From Pasteuria penetrans (GTDB lineage: Bacteria; Bacillota; Bacilli; Thermoactinomycetales; Thermoactinomycetaceae), in the NCBI RefSeq assembly GCF_900538055.1, contig NZ_UZAC03000001.1, positions 1,984,001 to 2,048,000 of the forward strand: a stretch of 64,000 nt of DNA, in the 5' to 3' direction. Of this stretch, positions 28,427 through 37,336 are shown piece after piece. The stretch's first letter is position 1, and every line of letters begins with the position of its first letter. The notes beneath the pieces are model-generated. The model worked only from the letters and a program-made list of their open reading frames with translations, was not told the DNA's origin and did not search any database. A program made the position numbers and the translations under genes.

Positions 28427-29503
28427 ATGAAGGTAATTTTCTGTATTTACAGGCTTACTGTCAAACACTATTTCGTTCTTTTCACTGGCAGTATTTTTAC
28501 ATTCAACATATTTTTATCAGGAATGATGGATGTGTCTAGGGCATCATCAAATTCATCGCTATCGAAGTCATTTTCATCCATGTCGGGTGATTCATCCTCA
28601 TTAAAAATACCTCAGGAATTTCCCCTACCATCATCTGTGGAAGGGGTGCAAAGTGATACGGCAGCAGTATCTGTGGATGAAGGGGGATCCAAAGGTGATG
28701 CTCCCCGGAATAGGATGAAGGTATTAAAACCAGAATCCGAGGAAGCTCGGGATCATTTTTATGAAGGAAAATTATCAGGGGATTCATCCAGAAATATGTT
28801 AAAAGAGTTGGAATCGAGGAGGGTAGAGCTGGAGAAAATAAAGGATGAGATGCAAAAAAAATTATCCGATAAAGAAAAGGAAGTGGAGGATAGTACGAAT
28901 AAATTGCGAGATAAGATGAAATTACTCAGGAAGTTGAAGGAAAAAAATAATGGAGTAGGTTCAGATGATGTAGCAGAACAAATAAAAAATCTGATGATAG
29001 AGATTGAAATCATCAGGGATAAGATATTCAAAAAAGAAGCTATTTTGGTTAGGCTGAGGGATGAAATTACAGAAAAAGATAAAATTATTAGAATTATTAT
29101 AGATAAAGGTAATAATATTGAAAAAAAATATACTATAATTGAAAATGCCAAACCAAGTTCAGCAGTAAGGAAATGGACGAGGACCGTTAGTACCCAAGAG
29201 GTGCCTAATTCCTGCGCGGTTCGAGCCACTCATAATGGGTGTGGTCTAACGGGGGCAAGGGGTTATCAAGTAACGGGGACCGTCAATACCCATGGGGTGT
29301 TGAATTCTTGCATGGGTACGACAGGCATTGTTTGCAACGGAGGCAGGCCAATGAAAGCGAGTACAGACGGTGCTATGGTCGCATCAGGTCCCTCTGAATT
29401 TTTTCAAGAGATGGGGATAAAGGCAGGGAAAATCGGTAGAGAGGTCGTGAGTGAAGTTAAGTATTACTTTCAATATGTTTTTAATATTTTCAATATATCT
29501 TAG
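28427..29503 (+). CDS. Exported coiled-coil protein of unknown function
   Basis: 358 residues. A hydrophobic N-terminal segment at about 12-33 could act as signal peptide or membrane anchor. Residues 36-110 are Ser/Asp-rich and probably disordered. About 115-245 form a long Lys/Glu coiled coil with heptad-like spacing. The last part has two related segments, RTVSTQEVPNSC and GTVNTHGVLNSC, each followed by further Cys/Gly residues, then a helical tail. Four Cys in this region could form disulfides outside the cell. The codon and base composition is AT-rich like the repeat protein upstream. I do not recognise a family. Shared export, helical character and position suggest a pair with the protein at 27,114. 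Confidence 0.7.
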   Translation: MKVIFCIYRLTVKHYFVLFTGSIFTFNIFLSGMMDVSRASSNSSLSKSFSSMSGDSSSLKIPQEFPLPSSVEGVQSDTAAVSVDEGGSKGDAPRNRMKVLKPESEEARDHFYEGKLSGDSSRNMLKELESRRVELEKIKDEMQKKLSDKEKEVEDSTNKLRDKMKLLRKLKEKNNGVGSDDVAEQIKNLMIEIEIIRDKIFKKEAILVRLRDEITEKDKIIRIIIDKGNNIEKKYTIIENAKPSSAVRKWTRTVSTQEVPNSCAVRATHNGCGLTGARGYQVTGTVNTHGVLNSCMGTTGIVCNGGRPMKASTDGAMVASGPSEFFQEMGIKAGKIGREVVSEVKYYFQYVFNIFNIS

Positions 29504-29507
29504 ATAT

Positions 29508-29693
29508 GTGCGCCAAGCTAGGTGCATAAGAGATAAGGGCGGGCCCCTAGGAATCGACCGGTAGGTGGTGAATTTCAAACTGCCCCAACGCTGCTGATGT
29601 TAAGAAGGTTGCATCCCAAATTTGGTGTCACCCCCCAAAAAGATGATTTCAGGTTCCTTATCCTTGCTCATGAATCGCTCCTCTGGAAGGTAT
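29508..29693 (+). mobile_element. Group II intron 5' fragment of a third subtype
   Basis: Starts with a canonical GTGCGCC five bases after the stop of the coiled-coil gene. It shows the domain I features of introns A and B in diverged form, for example ATTTCAAACTG...CGCTGCTGATGTTAAG against ATTTCAAACCG...TGCTGCTGTTGTAAAG. It is cut at the IS-A end at 29,694. Part of its right half resembles 40,040-40,100. Confidence 0.6.
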
Positions 29694-30414
29694 GGGACCG
29701 TGCAGTTTCTTGTGGGGAATGCCCTATCTATGAATCTAGTCTCACCTTTTCGTAAAGCAATTGAGTAACATAATAACATTTTGTTATGACACTGTTCCTG
29801 TTTTGGTATCCACGGCGGATTTATCTTATATTTATAAGGTGTTTCCTTTAATCGCTAATTTATTGTAAATTCAGAAAATAATGGGCTGGATAGGCCGTTG
29901 CGAGATTTAGGGGTATAATGGATATTGAGATGGGCGGCGGATACCCAGTCTGATGCTGGAAGAATTGTACCACATAGGTTACCCCCAGAACTAGGCGGTG
30001 GGATTCTTGAGAAGGAATATGGTACCTCCGTTCCGTGGAAGAACTCGTCGGATGGAGGGAGTTTCCCGGGGAAAAACCGTCGTGGCGCCTTAGACGGATT
30101 TTCCCCGAAAGGTGCTAACTAGAAATCAAGGGTATGGACATCGTCCATACAACCCTGCCCTTGTTCCGTGCATAAGAGGGGATGAAAGTCATAAGCCGTG
30201 GTGGGGAGAGGTTCTCCGTTCGAAATTTCGGACTCGTAGTCAGCAGGGATCGAAAGAAGATCCTCTACAGGCAATGGGTCGGGGTTTTCTTTTTGTTTCC
30301 CCACCCAATAGAAAGCGGCAAGCATCAATTCCTTCATCGCTACCTCAAGACCAACGAATCCACCTTTTTTGCCATTCGTTCTCTGTAGTTCGTGGACAGT
30401 ATATAGGGCAGAAG
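29694..30414 (-). mobile_element. IS-A fragment, inverted, with damaged transposase end
   Basis: This is the reverse complement of 19,920-20,668. The transposase part (30,414 to 30,119, minus strand) has a 28-base deletion that removes TESLNALFRE, and with it the catalytic Glu, and shifts the frame. The piece ends exactly where IS-B begins. The expected remainder of IS-A is not found on the other side of IS-B. Confidence 0.85.
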
Positions 30415-30455
30415 GGGGACGGTCAGATCTTTCTGTACGGAACCTCTGTACGTAA

Positions 30456-30486
30456 AAAACCCTGCTCCAGCAAGGAGCAGGGTTTT
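30456..30486 (+). terminator. Subterminal hairpin at the left end of IS-B
   Basis: AAAACCCTGCTCC, five-base loop, GGAGCAGGGTTTT. It is a full intrinsic terminator just inside the end repeat. Rightward transcripts coming from outside would stop before the transposase. Confidence 0.8.
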
Positions 30487-30913
30487 ATTTGTTTAAAAAT
30501 GTTAATTGGGAATCCAACCCGAATCCTGTATCTATCTATTCAGGACCTGTTTATAGTAATTTTATATCTATATTAAACGATGATATTGTTTGTTTGTTGT
30601 AAAAGTTCAGAATTTTTTTGTACAAATAACATCGAATTACGAAAACCATAATATTCAACCCTTGTCAAGGTAGATCTTTGCAATTGTCCGTGAGGCCAAA
30701 TTCATATAGAAATACGTCTTGCAAAATATAATCTCACAGTGTATATTGTAGCAAATGTTCGCTGTTATTACCGAAATGATGGTAAAGGGAATGGGAAAAA
30801 ACATGGTTCGCAAGAAATCGCACACAAAAGAGTGCCCAAATACTTCACACCCTATTGTCTAAGATATTCAAACCCACCAAAGTCTAAACATACTTTCGAA
30901 AGGGGAGGAAGAA

Positions 30914-32950
30914 ATGAGCACTCCACGTCATTGTACCACAATTTCCCGAAAAGACAACCCGTCAAGCCAGCCCCTTTTTCATGTTTCACCTCTGCAGTAC
31001 AGCTATGGGGACTTCATAGCCAGCGGGGATCCAACGCAATTGAAATATATTGTTGAAGAGGCAAGAGAAATAGAGAATTCCCCGCTTACTCCTGTTGAAC
31101 AAAGGGATAGGGTTAGGAAAGTAAGAGAATCCCTCTGCGCGTTGTCAGAGGAATTCGAACGTGAGGAAGCACCCCCCTCCCGGCCCAATGATCGTAAACA
31201 GGGTTTTGAACAGCAACAGTCGAAAGAGGGGGAGGACCCTATTGCTGAAAAATGGTGTCCAAAGCCCAACAATGAGTCATTGAAAGAACAAAAGGAGGAA
31301 AACAACGCTAAGAGGGGGGGATCCAAAGCCCAGGGGGAGAGAGCAGCGGTAATCTGGAAGAGAGACCAAAAGCTCTTAAGGATATTATCTACAGATGCAA
31401 TCTACGGATCAGACGACATAACAGTGTCTAAGGAGGAACGTGAGATAGCTTCCCACCTGGCAAAAGCCGCTAAAATTTGTTTAGGGGATAACGACATGGC
31501 TGTTCGAATGCACCAGTTTATTACTACATATCCCAAACAATCCACAAGGATGTTTCTCTCTACGTTCATCAGAACCCCACTAACGAATCATAGGGTGGAT
31601 GATATTGAAGAGGAGTTTTGTACAAACGGTTTAAAGCACGCTATAGAGCTAGGTTTGTGCTTTGAGCAATGGTATAACCATGGAATGATACCTGGAAACT
31701 CTCGTAATGGGTTCACCATTCGTGAACGAAACGGGTTGAAAATACGCATTCCTCAATTGCGTGAGGCCGTTACCACTCAAATGATTGGCGATTCGGGTAT
31801 TTTGGGATATCGTGATCTCAAATTAGTGGAAGGTTCTTGGATAAGAGGCATATCATTTCAGAGTATATCCGAACTCTTGTATGAGGCAAGGGGTATCGAG
31901 ATCTCGCCATCCACTCTAAAATCCCATATCCAACCTCTTTATAACAGGCTAGATTCTTTTGGTAACCAGGATTTGAGCGGTTACAAATGTTTTGGCATCA
32001 TGTTGGATGCCTCCTATGATCACACTGACATCATCACCCATAAGGGTAAGAGGAAAAAGAAGCGTAAACGGGGAAAACCCGTACTTACAGCCCTCGGGAT
32101 CTTCATAGATGACGAGGGCATCAAGCTGGTATATTTGGGTTGTAAGAGCGTGGACAGTGAATCTACCGACAATTATGCCCTGCTTGTTGGGGAACTGGTG
32201 AAGCGGGGTTTCTCTACAAAGAATGTGGAGTTAATGTTGAGCGACCGTCATCGGTCGTTCGCCGGTTTACGAGATAAGATATTTCCGCAAGCCGAGCTGC
32301 ATTACTGCGGTGTCCACCTCACTCGTAACCTAGGAAAAAAGATCCCGAAATGTTTGAAAGGACCATTGGGATCGGTGTTTTTGAAGGCAGCTTACTGGGT
32401 CTTAAAAGGCACCACCAAGGAAGAGGTTTGGGAAAGATTTGGGCTTCTCAAGTCCGCCCTCGAGTCCACCTACGGTGGTGAAATGAAAGACTCTATAGAA
32501 TACTTATGTGTAAATATAGAATCACATACGAATGTTGTCAAGTTTTTTAGTAATCCAGAAATTATTAGGGTTTTATTGAATACTAATAGGATTGAGAGTA
32601 TGAATAGGCTCATAAGCCGCTGGGCTGATTGGAAAGGTGGATTTCGCAGCACAGAGGAACAAGAGAGAGCAGCCCACATAGCTGGACTGAGGATGGAAAA
32701 ATCCCCCCTTATTTTCCCATTCAAGGAAGGGGATCTAATCCTTGATGAAGAAATTTCTGATAAGGAAAAATGTTTTGAGTTTAGAATAGGGCGTGTCGAG
32801 AAAAACTGTCGGAGTCTTATGGAGATATGTATAAAGGGATGGAAAGGAGATTGCCAAGAATTGGGGAACATCCTTGCCTCGTTGGCAAAACAAACTATTG
32901 AATGTTGCAATGGGCTATTATGGATACGGCATAATCAGCTTTTGTTATAG
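30914..32950 (+). CDS. IS-B transposase (Mutator/IS256 type, enlarged)
   Basis: 678 residues behind a GGGGAGGAAG ribosome site. Residues 1-150 are polar, with Pro/Ser and Glu-rich stretches and no known domain. About 150-330 form a helical region including a likely DNA-binding part (SFQSISELLYEARGIEISPS, the usual helix-turn-helix position in this family). The catalytic core has Asp in FGIMLDASYDHTD (about 366), Asp in LMLSDRHRSF (about 448) with the family's CGVHLTRNLGKK, and Glu in NTNRIESMNRLI (about 560). A basic KGKRKKKRKRGKP insert lies between the first strands. Typical IS256 transposases are near 400 residues, so this one carries an extra 200-250. The frame is intact, so the element may be active. 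Confidence 0.88.
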   Translation: MSTPRHCTTISRKDNPSSQPLFHVSPLQYSYGDFIASGDPTQLKYIVEEAREIENSPLTPVEQRDRVRKVRESLCALSEEFEREEAPPSRPNDRKQGFEQQQSKEGEDPIAEKWCPKPNNESLKEQKEENNAKRGGSKAQGERAAVIWKRDQKLLRILSTDAIYGSDDITVSKEEREIASHLAKAAKICLGDNDMAVRMHQFITTYPKQSTRMFLSTFIRTPLTNHRVDDIEEEFCTNGLKHAIELGLCFEQWYNHGMIPGNSRNGFTIRERNGLKIRIPQLREAVTTQMIGDSGILGYRDLKLVEGSWIRGISFQSISELLYEARGIEISPSTLKSHIQPLYNRLDSFGNQDLSGYKCFGIMLDASYDHTDIITHKGKRKKKRKRGKPVLTALGIFIDDEGIKLVYLGCKSVDSESTDNYALLVGELVKRGFSTKNVELMLSDRHRSFAGLRDKIFPQAELHYCGVHLTRNLGKKIPKCLKGPLGSVFLKAAYWVLKGTTKEEVWERFGLLKSALESTYGGEMKDSIEYLCVNIESHTNVVKFFSNPEIIRVLLNTNRIESMNRLISRWADWKGGFRSTEEQERAAHIAGLRMEKSPLIFPFKEGDLILDEEISDKEKCFEFRIGRVEKNCRSLMEICIKGWKGDCQELGNILASLAKQTIECCNGLLWIRHNQLLL

Positions 32951-33677
32951 AAAATGGCTACAATGGTTTGATACGTCCTGGTGGTATCCGGCTTACCACC
33001 GTACCAGATTCCCCGGTGTCCTCTTAGCCCACATTCCTGATCCCCTCGGGGGAAGAATCTAGGGGATCCCGTAGGTGATGTACGGAATTCCTGAATGTAG
33101 GTTCGATTAGATTCTGGGGGCGTCACTGTGGGTACCCCTGTTGGTCCCCCGGTTTATCAAGGTCCCATGAGTATACAAGGATCTCCGAAAACAGGTGCCA
33201 CTGCCTCCCTGGGTTTCGGATTCCCCGCGCAAGGGTCTGTACAATTTAGGCCCAGTCCTGATCCGGATACCGCAGCTGTTAGCGATTTCCCGCTGGTCTC
33301 TCCCTAGGTTCCACAAGGTCTGATACACACCACCGGGGTATGATATGGGTGCCAGTGGAACTTCCCAATCCCCTGGGTCTAATGGAAGGGACGGAATCCC
33401 TAACACTGCAATGCAAGTGTGCAAGTGTTACCAGGCCTTTGGGAACCCCCAACAAGATTTTACAGGCCTCACAAGTACACATTATGGGGATCATCATCAT
33501 CTGAATCTGACACGATAGGGGCAATCCTTGTATCATATTCATAATTATCAAATAAAAATAACAATATAAATGCATCTATGAATATATATTAAATCATACC
33601 CAATGAGGCCTGAAAGGTATAGAGAAAGATAGATACAAGGGTTCGGGTTGGATTCCCAATTAACATTTTTAAACAAA

Positions 33678-33709
33678 TAAAACCCTTCTCCTTACTGGAG
33701 CGGGTTTTT
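33678..33709 (-). terminator. Subterminal hairpin at the right end of IS-B
   Basis: AAAACCC...CTCC / GGAG.CGGGTTTTTT, the less perfect counterpart of the hairpin at 30,456. It has T runs on both strands, so it can stop both outward leakage from the transposase gene and inward read-through. Confidence 0.65.
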
Positions 33710-33863
33710 TGACGTATGGAGGTTCCGTACAGAAAGATCTGACCGTCCCCGTTTGCTCTGTTTGCAGGAATTCGTTACGATGGAGGGAATCTATCGTAAG
33801 GGATGAGGAAAATTTTCGGGGTGTTCCCTGATTATCAATTTTGATTCAACTAGGAGAGAAAAT

Positions 33864-34223
33864 ATGGATTCAACTGTGAAGGATTCATCAACATCCACAT
33901 TATCTTCCTTCCAAAGGGAAGTAGATCAGTTTCTACAGCAGTATAAGGAGGGATACTTCCCTCCCCTGGCTCTGCTAGCACGGCTGACCGAGGAAGTAGG
34001 GGAATTTGCGCGTGAGATCAATCACCAGTTTGGTCCCAAAAAGAAAAAGCCTGAAGAGCCAGTAGGATCCCCTGCCGAAGAGCTAGCAGATATTCTTTTC
34101 GTTGTGATTTGTTTTGCTAACGTCCTGGGAGTGGACCTGGAACAAGCTTATCGAGAGGTCATGACAAAATACCGTGTTCGCGACTCGCAGCGTTGGACAC
34201 GCCGTACCAGTGAGCTACCCTAG
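33864..34223 (+). CDS. MazG-like nucleotide pyrophosphohydrolase (YpjD type)
   Basis: 119 residues; hydrolyses nucleoside triphosphates or related nucleotides to monophosphates, probably as house cleaning. The MazG metal-binding helices are seen as LLARLTEEVGEFAREI (about 37-52) and EELADILFVVICFAN (about 74-88), carrying the ExxE and ExxD residues. The ATG follows AGGAGAG. It opens the operon ypjD-dapB-cca-birA-panB-panC in the order known from B. subtilis, and it lies only 113 bases from the right end of IS-B. The assignment is firm, the exact substrate is not. Confidence 0.9.
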   Translation: MDSTVKDSSTSTLSSFQREVDQFLQQYKEGYFPPLALLARLTEEVGEFAREINHQFGPKKKKPEEPVGSPAEELADILFVVICFANVLGVDLEQAYREVMTKYRVRDSQRWTRRTSELP

Positions 34224-34311
34224 GCGCAATTTTTGTAGTTATAAAAAATAATTTGCTGACAATCACATAAAATAGAGCGTTCTTCACAATAGAAACAGGG
34301 TGGTGATTGTT

Positions 34312-35109
34312 ATGACAATCCGAATTGCCGTGGCAGGTGCCCATGGTTGGATGGGGCGTGAGGTGGTGCGTCTCATCGACCGCGAGCCCAATTTTGAGTT
34401 AGTCGCAGCGGTATCCCCTTCGCAGGCAGGCCAATTGGTTCATAGGACGATAGGTGCTGGTCCCCCATCGATGGTTTTCGTCGCAAGTGTACAGGATGCA
34501 TTATCCTCTGCCGATGTCCTGGTTGATTTTACCCATCCTGGGGTGGTGCAGAAGCATATCGAACTGGCCCTTGAGGCCGGTGTAAGGCCGGTGATTGGGA
34601 CATCCGGTTTGAATGAAGCCCTTGCAGACCGGTGGGCTGACTATTGTGAGCAGCGTCGAGTAGGTTGTGTCATCGCCCCCAATTTTGCGATTGGTGCCGT
34701 TCTGATGATGAATTTTGCTGCGCAGGCCTCCCGTTATCTCCCCCACGTGGAAATCATTGAGGCACACCATGATCAAAAGTTGGATGCTCCCTCAGGCACA
34801 GCGATTAAGACATCCGAAATGATCGCCAGCCGCCGACCGGCTCTAGAGCAGGGCCATCCAGAGGAGAAGGAAATTCTTCCAGGTGCCCGTGGTGGTTCCA
34901 CACATGGTTTTCGTATTCATAGCGTGCGTTTACCCGGTCTCTTCAGCCATCATGAGGTTCTTTGTTCAGGGGCAGGACAATTGCTAACCATTCGTCACGA
35001 TGCGTTGAATCGTGAGGCTTTCATGCCTGGTGTTAAGTTGGCAGTGGAGAAAGTGGTTCACTTGAAGAACATGGTGTATGGGTTAGAAAAATTATTGTTC
35101 TCCCCCTAA
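34312..35109 (+). CDS. dapB: 4-hydroxy-tetrahydrodipicolinate reductase (DapB), copy 1
   Basis: Reduces 4-hydroxy-tetrahydrodipicolinate with NAD(P)H in the lysine/diaminopimelate pathway. 265 residues from the ATG at 34,312, preceded by GGGTGGTG at good distance; an in-frame GTG at 34,300 is less likely. The nucleotide-binding GAHGWMG is at the N-terminus, followed by VDFTHPG, IGTSG and APNFAIGAVLMMNF. The catalytic block HHDQKLDAPSGTA has its His and Lys. The C-terminus LTIRHDALNREAFMPG is typical. In B. subtilis mgsA and two bacillithiol genes follow dapB; here a second dapB takes their place. Confidence 0.96.
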   Translation: MTIRIAVAGAHGWMGREVVRLIDREPNFELVAAVSPSQAGQLVHRTIGAGPPSMVFVASVQDALSSADVLVDFTHPGVVQKHIELALEAGVRPVIGTSGLNEALADRWADYCEQRRVGCVIAPNFAIGAVLMMNFAAQASRYLPHVEIIEAHHDQKLDAPSGTAIKTSEMIASRRPALEQGHPEEKEILPGARGGSTHGFRIHSVRLPGLFSHHEVLCSGAGQLLTIRHDALNREAFMPGVKLAVEKVVHLKNMVYGLEKLLFSP

Positions 35110-35205
35110 CAGAATTTCATGGTCCGCGTCGATGATCCTCGTAAGGGGATTTTCAAGCGGGCGGGTTTCTTTGTTTCTTCGGGGCAGGTGTGGGATATAG
35201 CGGGG

Positions 35206-36033
35206 GTGATAGGAATCGTTATAAGGATAGCCATAGCGGGTGCTAGTGGTCAGATGGGTCGCAAGGTAGTTCATTTGGTAGATCGTGAGCCTATGTGGAA
35301 ATTGGTGGCCGTTGTATCCCGTACAAAGGCGGGTTGTACCCTGGGCTCTGTGATTGATGATGTTGCGGGGCCTTCCTCTGGTCTTATTTTTCTTGATAGC
35401 GTAGAGAAGACTTTACAGGCAACCGCTTGTGATGTTCTCATCGATTTTACCTCTCCTCAGGTTGTCCAAAGGCATATCGAACTGGCCCTCAGGGCCAGAG
35501 TCAGACCTGTTGTGGGGACAACAGGATTGGATCAAAAGGTCCTGACGGAGCTGCGAAAGCTTTGTCTTCTTCATAGGGTGGGTTGTATTGTTGCACCTAA
35601 TTTTTCCATAGGTGCTGTTCTCATGATGATTTTTTCTGCCCACATTGCACAATATATGCCTCATATAGAAATCATCGAATCCCATCATGATCGTAAACGA
35701 GATGCGCCCTCTGGAACGGCTATCAAAACATCAGAATTGATTCTCCATCATCGTCCTGAGATTTCCACACAACAGGGGGGAGGGGAACAACGGGGGAAGT
35801 GGGCATCCGTGCGTGGAGCAGCTTATCAAAATTTCCGTTTACATAGTGTTCGTTTGCCATCCCTGGTAGCTCATCAGAAATGTCTTTTTGCCCGATCAGG
35901 GGAGATGATGACCATTCGCCATGACTGTTGGAACCGGGAGGCTTTCATGCCTGGTATTCGCCTGGCTGTTTTGAAGGTGATGAGGATACAGGGGATGGTC
36001 TACGGATTGGAAAACCTATTGGATTTTACCTAA
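35206..36033 (+). CDS. dapB: 4-hydroxy-tetrahydrodipicolinate reductase (DapB), copy 2
   Basis: Tandem paralogue of the previous gene, about 275 residues. It keeps GASGQMG, IDFTSPQ, VGTTG, APNFSIGAVLMM and the catalytic HHDRKRDAPSGTA, so it should be an active reductase. The start is unclear. The segment matching the ATG and ribosome site of copy 1 has no ATG, and the nearest usable codon is the GTG at 35,206. The frame is open back to an ATG at 35,119, which has no ribosome site. Divergence from copy 1 is large (roughly half the residues by eye), so the duplication is old or one copy was acquired. An insertion of about ten residues (TQQGGGEQRG) lies after the catalytic block. Confidence 0.9.
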   Translation: MIGIVIRIAIAGASGQMGRKVVHLVDREPMWKLVAVVSRTKAGCTLGSVIDDVAGPSSGLIFLDSVEKTLQATACDVLIDFTSPQVVQRHIELALRARVRPVVGTTGLDQKVLTELRKLCLLHRVGCIVAPNFSIGAVLMMIFSAHIAQYMPHIEIIESHHDRKRDAPSGTAIKTSELILHHRPEISTQQGGGEQRGKWASVRGAAYQNFRLHSVRLPSLVAHQKCLFARSGEMMTIRHDCWNREAFMPGIRLAVLKVMRIQGMVYGLENLLDFT

Positions 36034-36124
36034 TTGATTTTCAACGTTTCATCGTACGTAATTATGGGCAGATAGGACGGAGGGGGATATAAAAAATGAT
36101 ACAGGGGGCGGGGTGGTTGAGCCA

Positions 36125-37336
36125 ATGGATAGAAGGCGGGCCGCTGCCTTTCAAGTTCTGGCCGTTCTGGAAAAACGGTCGTTTTTGGCGTATCTGGTAG
36201 GTGGATGTGTACGTGATATACTGAGTCATAAGGTCCCACTGGATTATGACATTGCCACCTCTGCTTTACCGAATGAGGTCCTCTCCTGTTTCCCTCACAG
36301 TATCCCTACAGGTATCCAACATGGTACAGTAACTGTGTGCGTAGATGATACCTTCATTGAAGTGACAACCTTTCGTACGGAAGCAAAGTATTTGGATCGT
36401 CGACGCCCCAGTCAGGTCACTTTTGTTACCTCCCTCGCAGATGATCTCTCGCGGCGCGATTTTACCATCAATGCTATGGCTATGGACAGGCGCGGTAACC
36501 TCTATGATTATTTTGGTGGACAGGAGGACTTGCGGCGTTTGCGGTTGCGTACCGTGGGCCCAGCTAGTGATCGTTTCCGCGAAGACGCCCTGCGGATGGT
36601 CCGAGCAGCCCGATTCGTGACCCAGCTGGGTGTGACAGTGGACCCTGTGGCGGAACAGGCGATGCTGGCTTTGCGTAATCTTTGCCGTCATCTGGCGGTA
36701 GAGCGTACGGTAGCCGAAATAGAAAAGATGTGGAAAGCTACCAGGCCGGCAGGGGGGGTTAGAATCCTCTTTCGGTGTGGTCTTACCTCGGCCCTTCTTC
36801 CTTTTGCCCATTGGCCGGAGACGGATGTGGATCTCATTCCCCTGCTGGATAGGGTGCAAGATGTTGATGTGCGCTGGTGCATTTTGTTGGCCTGTTTTTG
36901 TACCACGGCGGAGCAGGTGGCTTCCCGTTTACGCGCACTGAAACTATCCAATATCAAGCGTGCCCGAATTGGTACTTGTTATCATCTCTCCGAACGGGTA
37001 CAGCCCTGGGAACCCGTTCATGTGAAGATGTGGTTGCTCAAAGAGGGGTTGGAGTCGGTACAGCGTGTAGCCTTGTTTGCTTATCATTTAGGTAGACTTA
37101 CACGGGAGGATGTGCGTCGGGTTCCCCTCTGGTGGGATGAACTTCATATTCATACGATCCGCCAACTCCGTGTGACTGGGGGGGAGCTACTTCAGAGAAT
37201 CGGGAAGGAGCCGGGACCCTGGGTTCGATCCGTTTTGCAACAACTCTTTGAAGAGGTGGCCCTTGGACATTTACCTAATGACCCGGAACGTCTATTTTGG
37301 AAAGGGGAGCGTTTGTCTCGTGATCATTCCATCTGA
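36125..37336 (+). CDS. cca: CCA-adding tRNA nucleotidyltransferase
   Basis: Adds or repairs the 3' CCA of tRNAs. About 403 residues from the ATG at 36,125; a GTG at 36,113 is the alternative, and both follow G-rich sites. Class II features are present: LVGGCVRDIL then the metal-binding LDYDIAT (DxD), the RRDFTINAMAMD motif, FREDALRMVRAARF, and template motif-like residues after it. It sits between dapB and birA as in B. subtilis, and its end overlaps the likely birA start by 17 bases, so the two are translationally coupled. Confidence 0.95.
   Translation: MDRRRAAAFQVLAVLEKRSFLAYLVGGCVRDILSHKVPLDYDIATSALPNEVLSCFPHSIPTGIQHGTVTVCVDDTFIEVTTFRTEAKYLDRRRPSQVTFVTSLADDLSRRDFTINAMAMDRRGNLYDYFGGQEDLRRLRLRTVGPASDRFREDALRMVRAARFVTQLGVTVDPVAEQAMLALRNLCRHLAVERTVAEIEKMWKATRPAGGVRILFRCGLTSALLPFAHWPETDVDLIPLLDRVQDVDVRWCILLACFCTTAEQVASRLRALKLSNIKRARIGTCYHLSERVQPWEPVHVKMWLLKEGLESVQRVALFAYHLGRLTREDVRRVPLWWDELHIHTIRQLRVTGGELLQRIGKEPGPWVRSVLQQLFEEVALGHLPNDPERLFWKGERLSRDHSI

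Larger units (their letters stand above)
30415..33750 (+). mobile_element. Complete insertion sequence IS-B (IS256/Mutator type, 3.3 kb)
   Basis: The outer ends GGGGACGGTCAGATCTTTCT are exact inverted repeats for about 32 bases. With few mismatches the similarity continues inward for roughly 120 bases at both ends (to about 30,540 and from about 33,630). Each end has an internal terminator-like hairpin: 30,456-30,486 and 33,678-33,709. One transposase gene fills the middle, leaving about 430 bases before it and 680 after it non-coding. I see no matching target-site duplication: the flanks read GGGCAGAA and GTTTGCTC. Confidence 0.88.

Noticed and set aside
34224-34311. Lysine riboswitch before dapB
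   Set aside because: The spacer is under 90 bases, too short for an L-box, and no conserved core was seen.
36266-36859. Minus-strand frame of 197 codons inside cca
   Set aside because: It is fully antisense to a clear tRNA nucleotidyltransferase, with no start signal and a biased composition.
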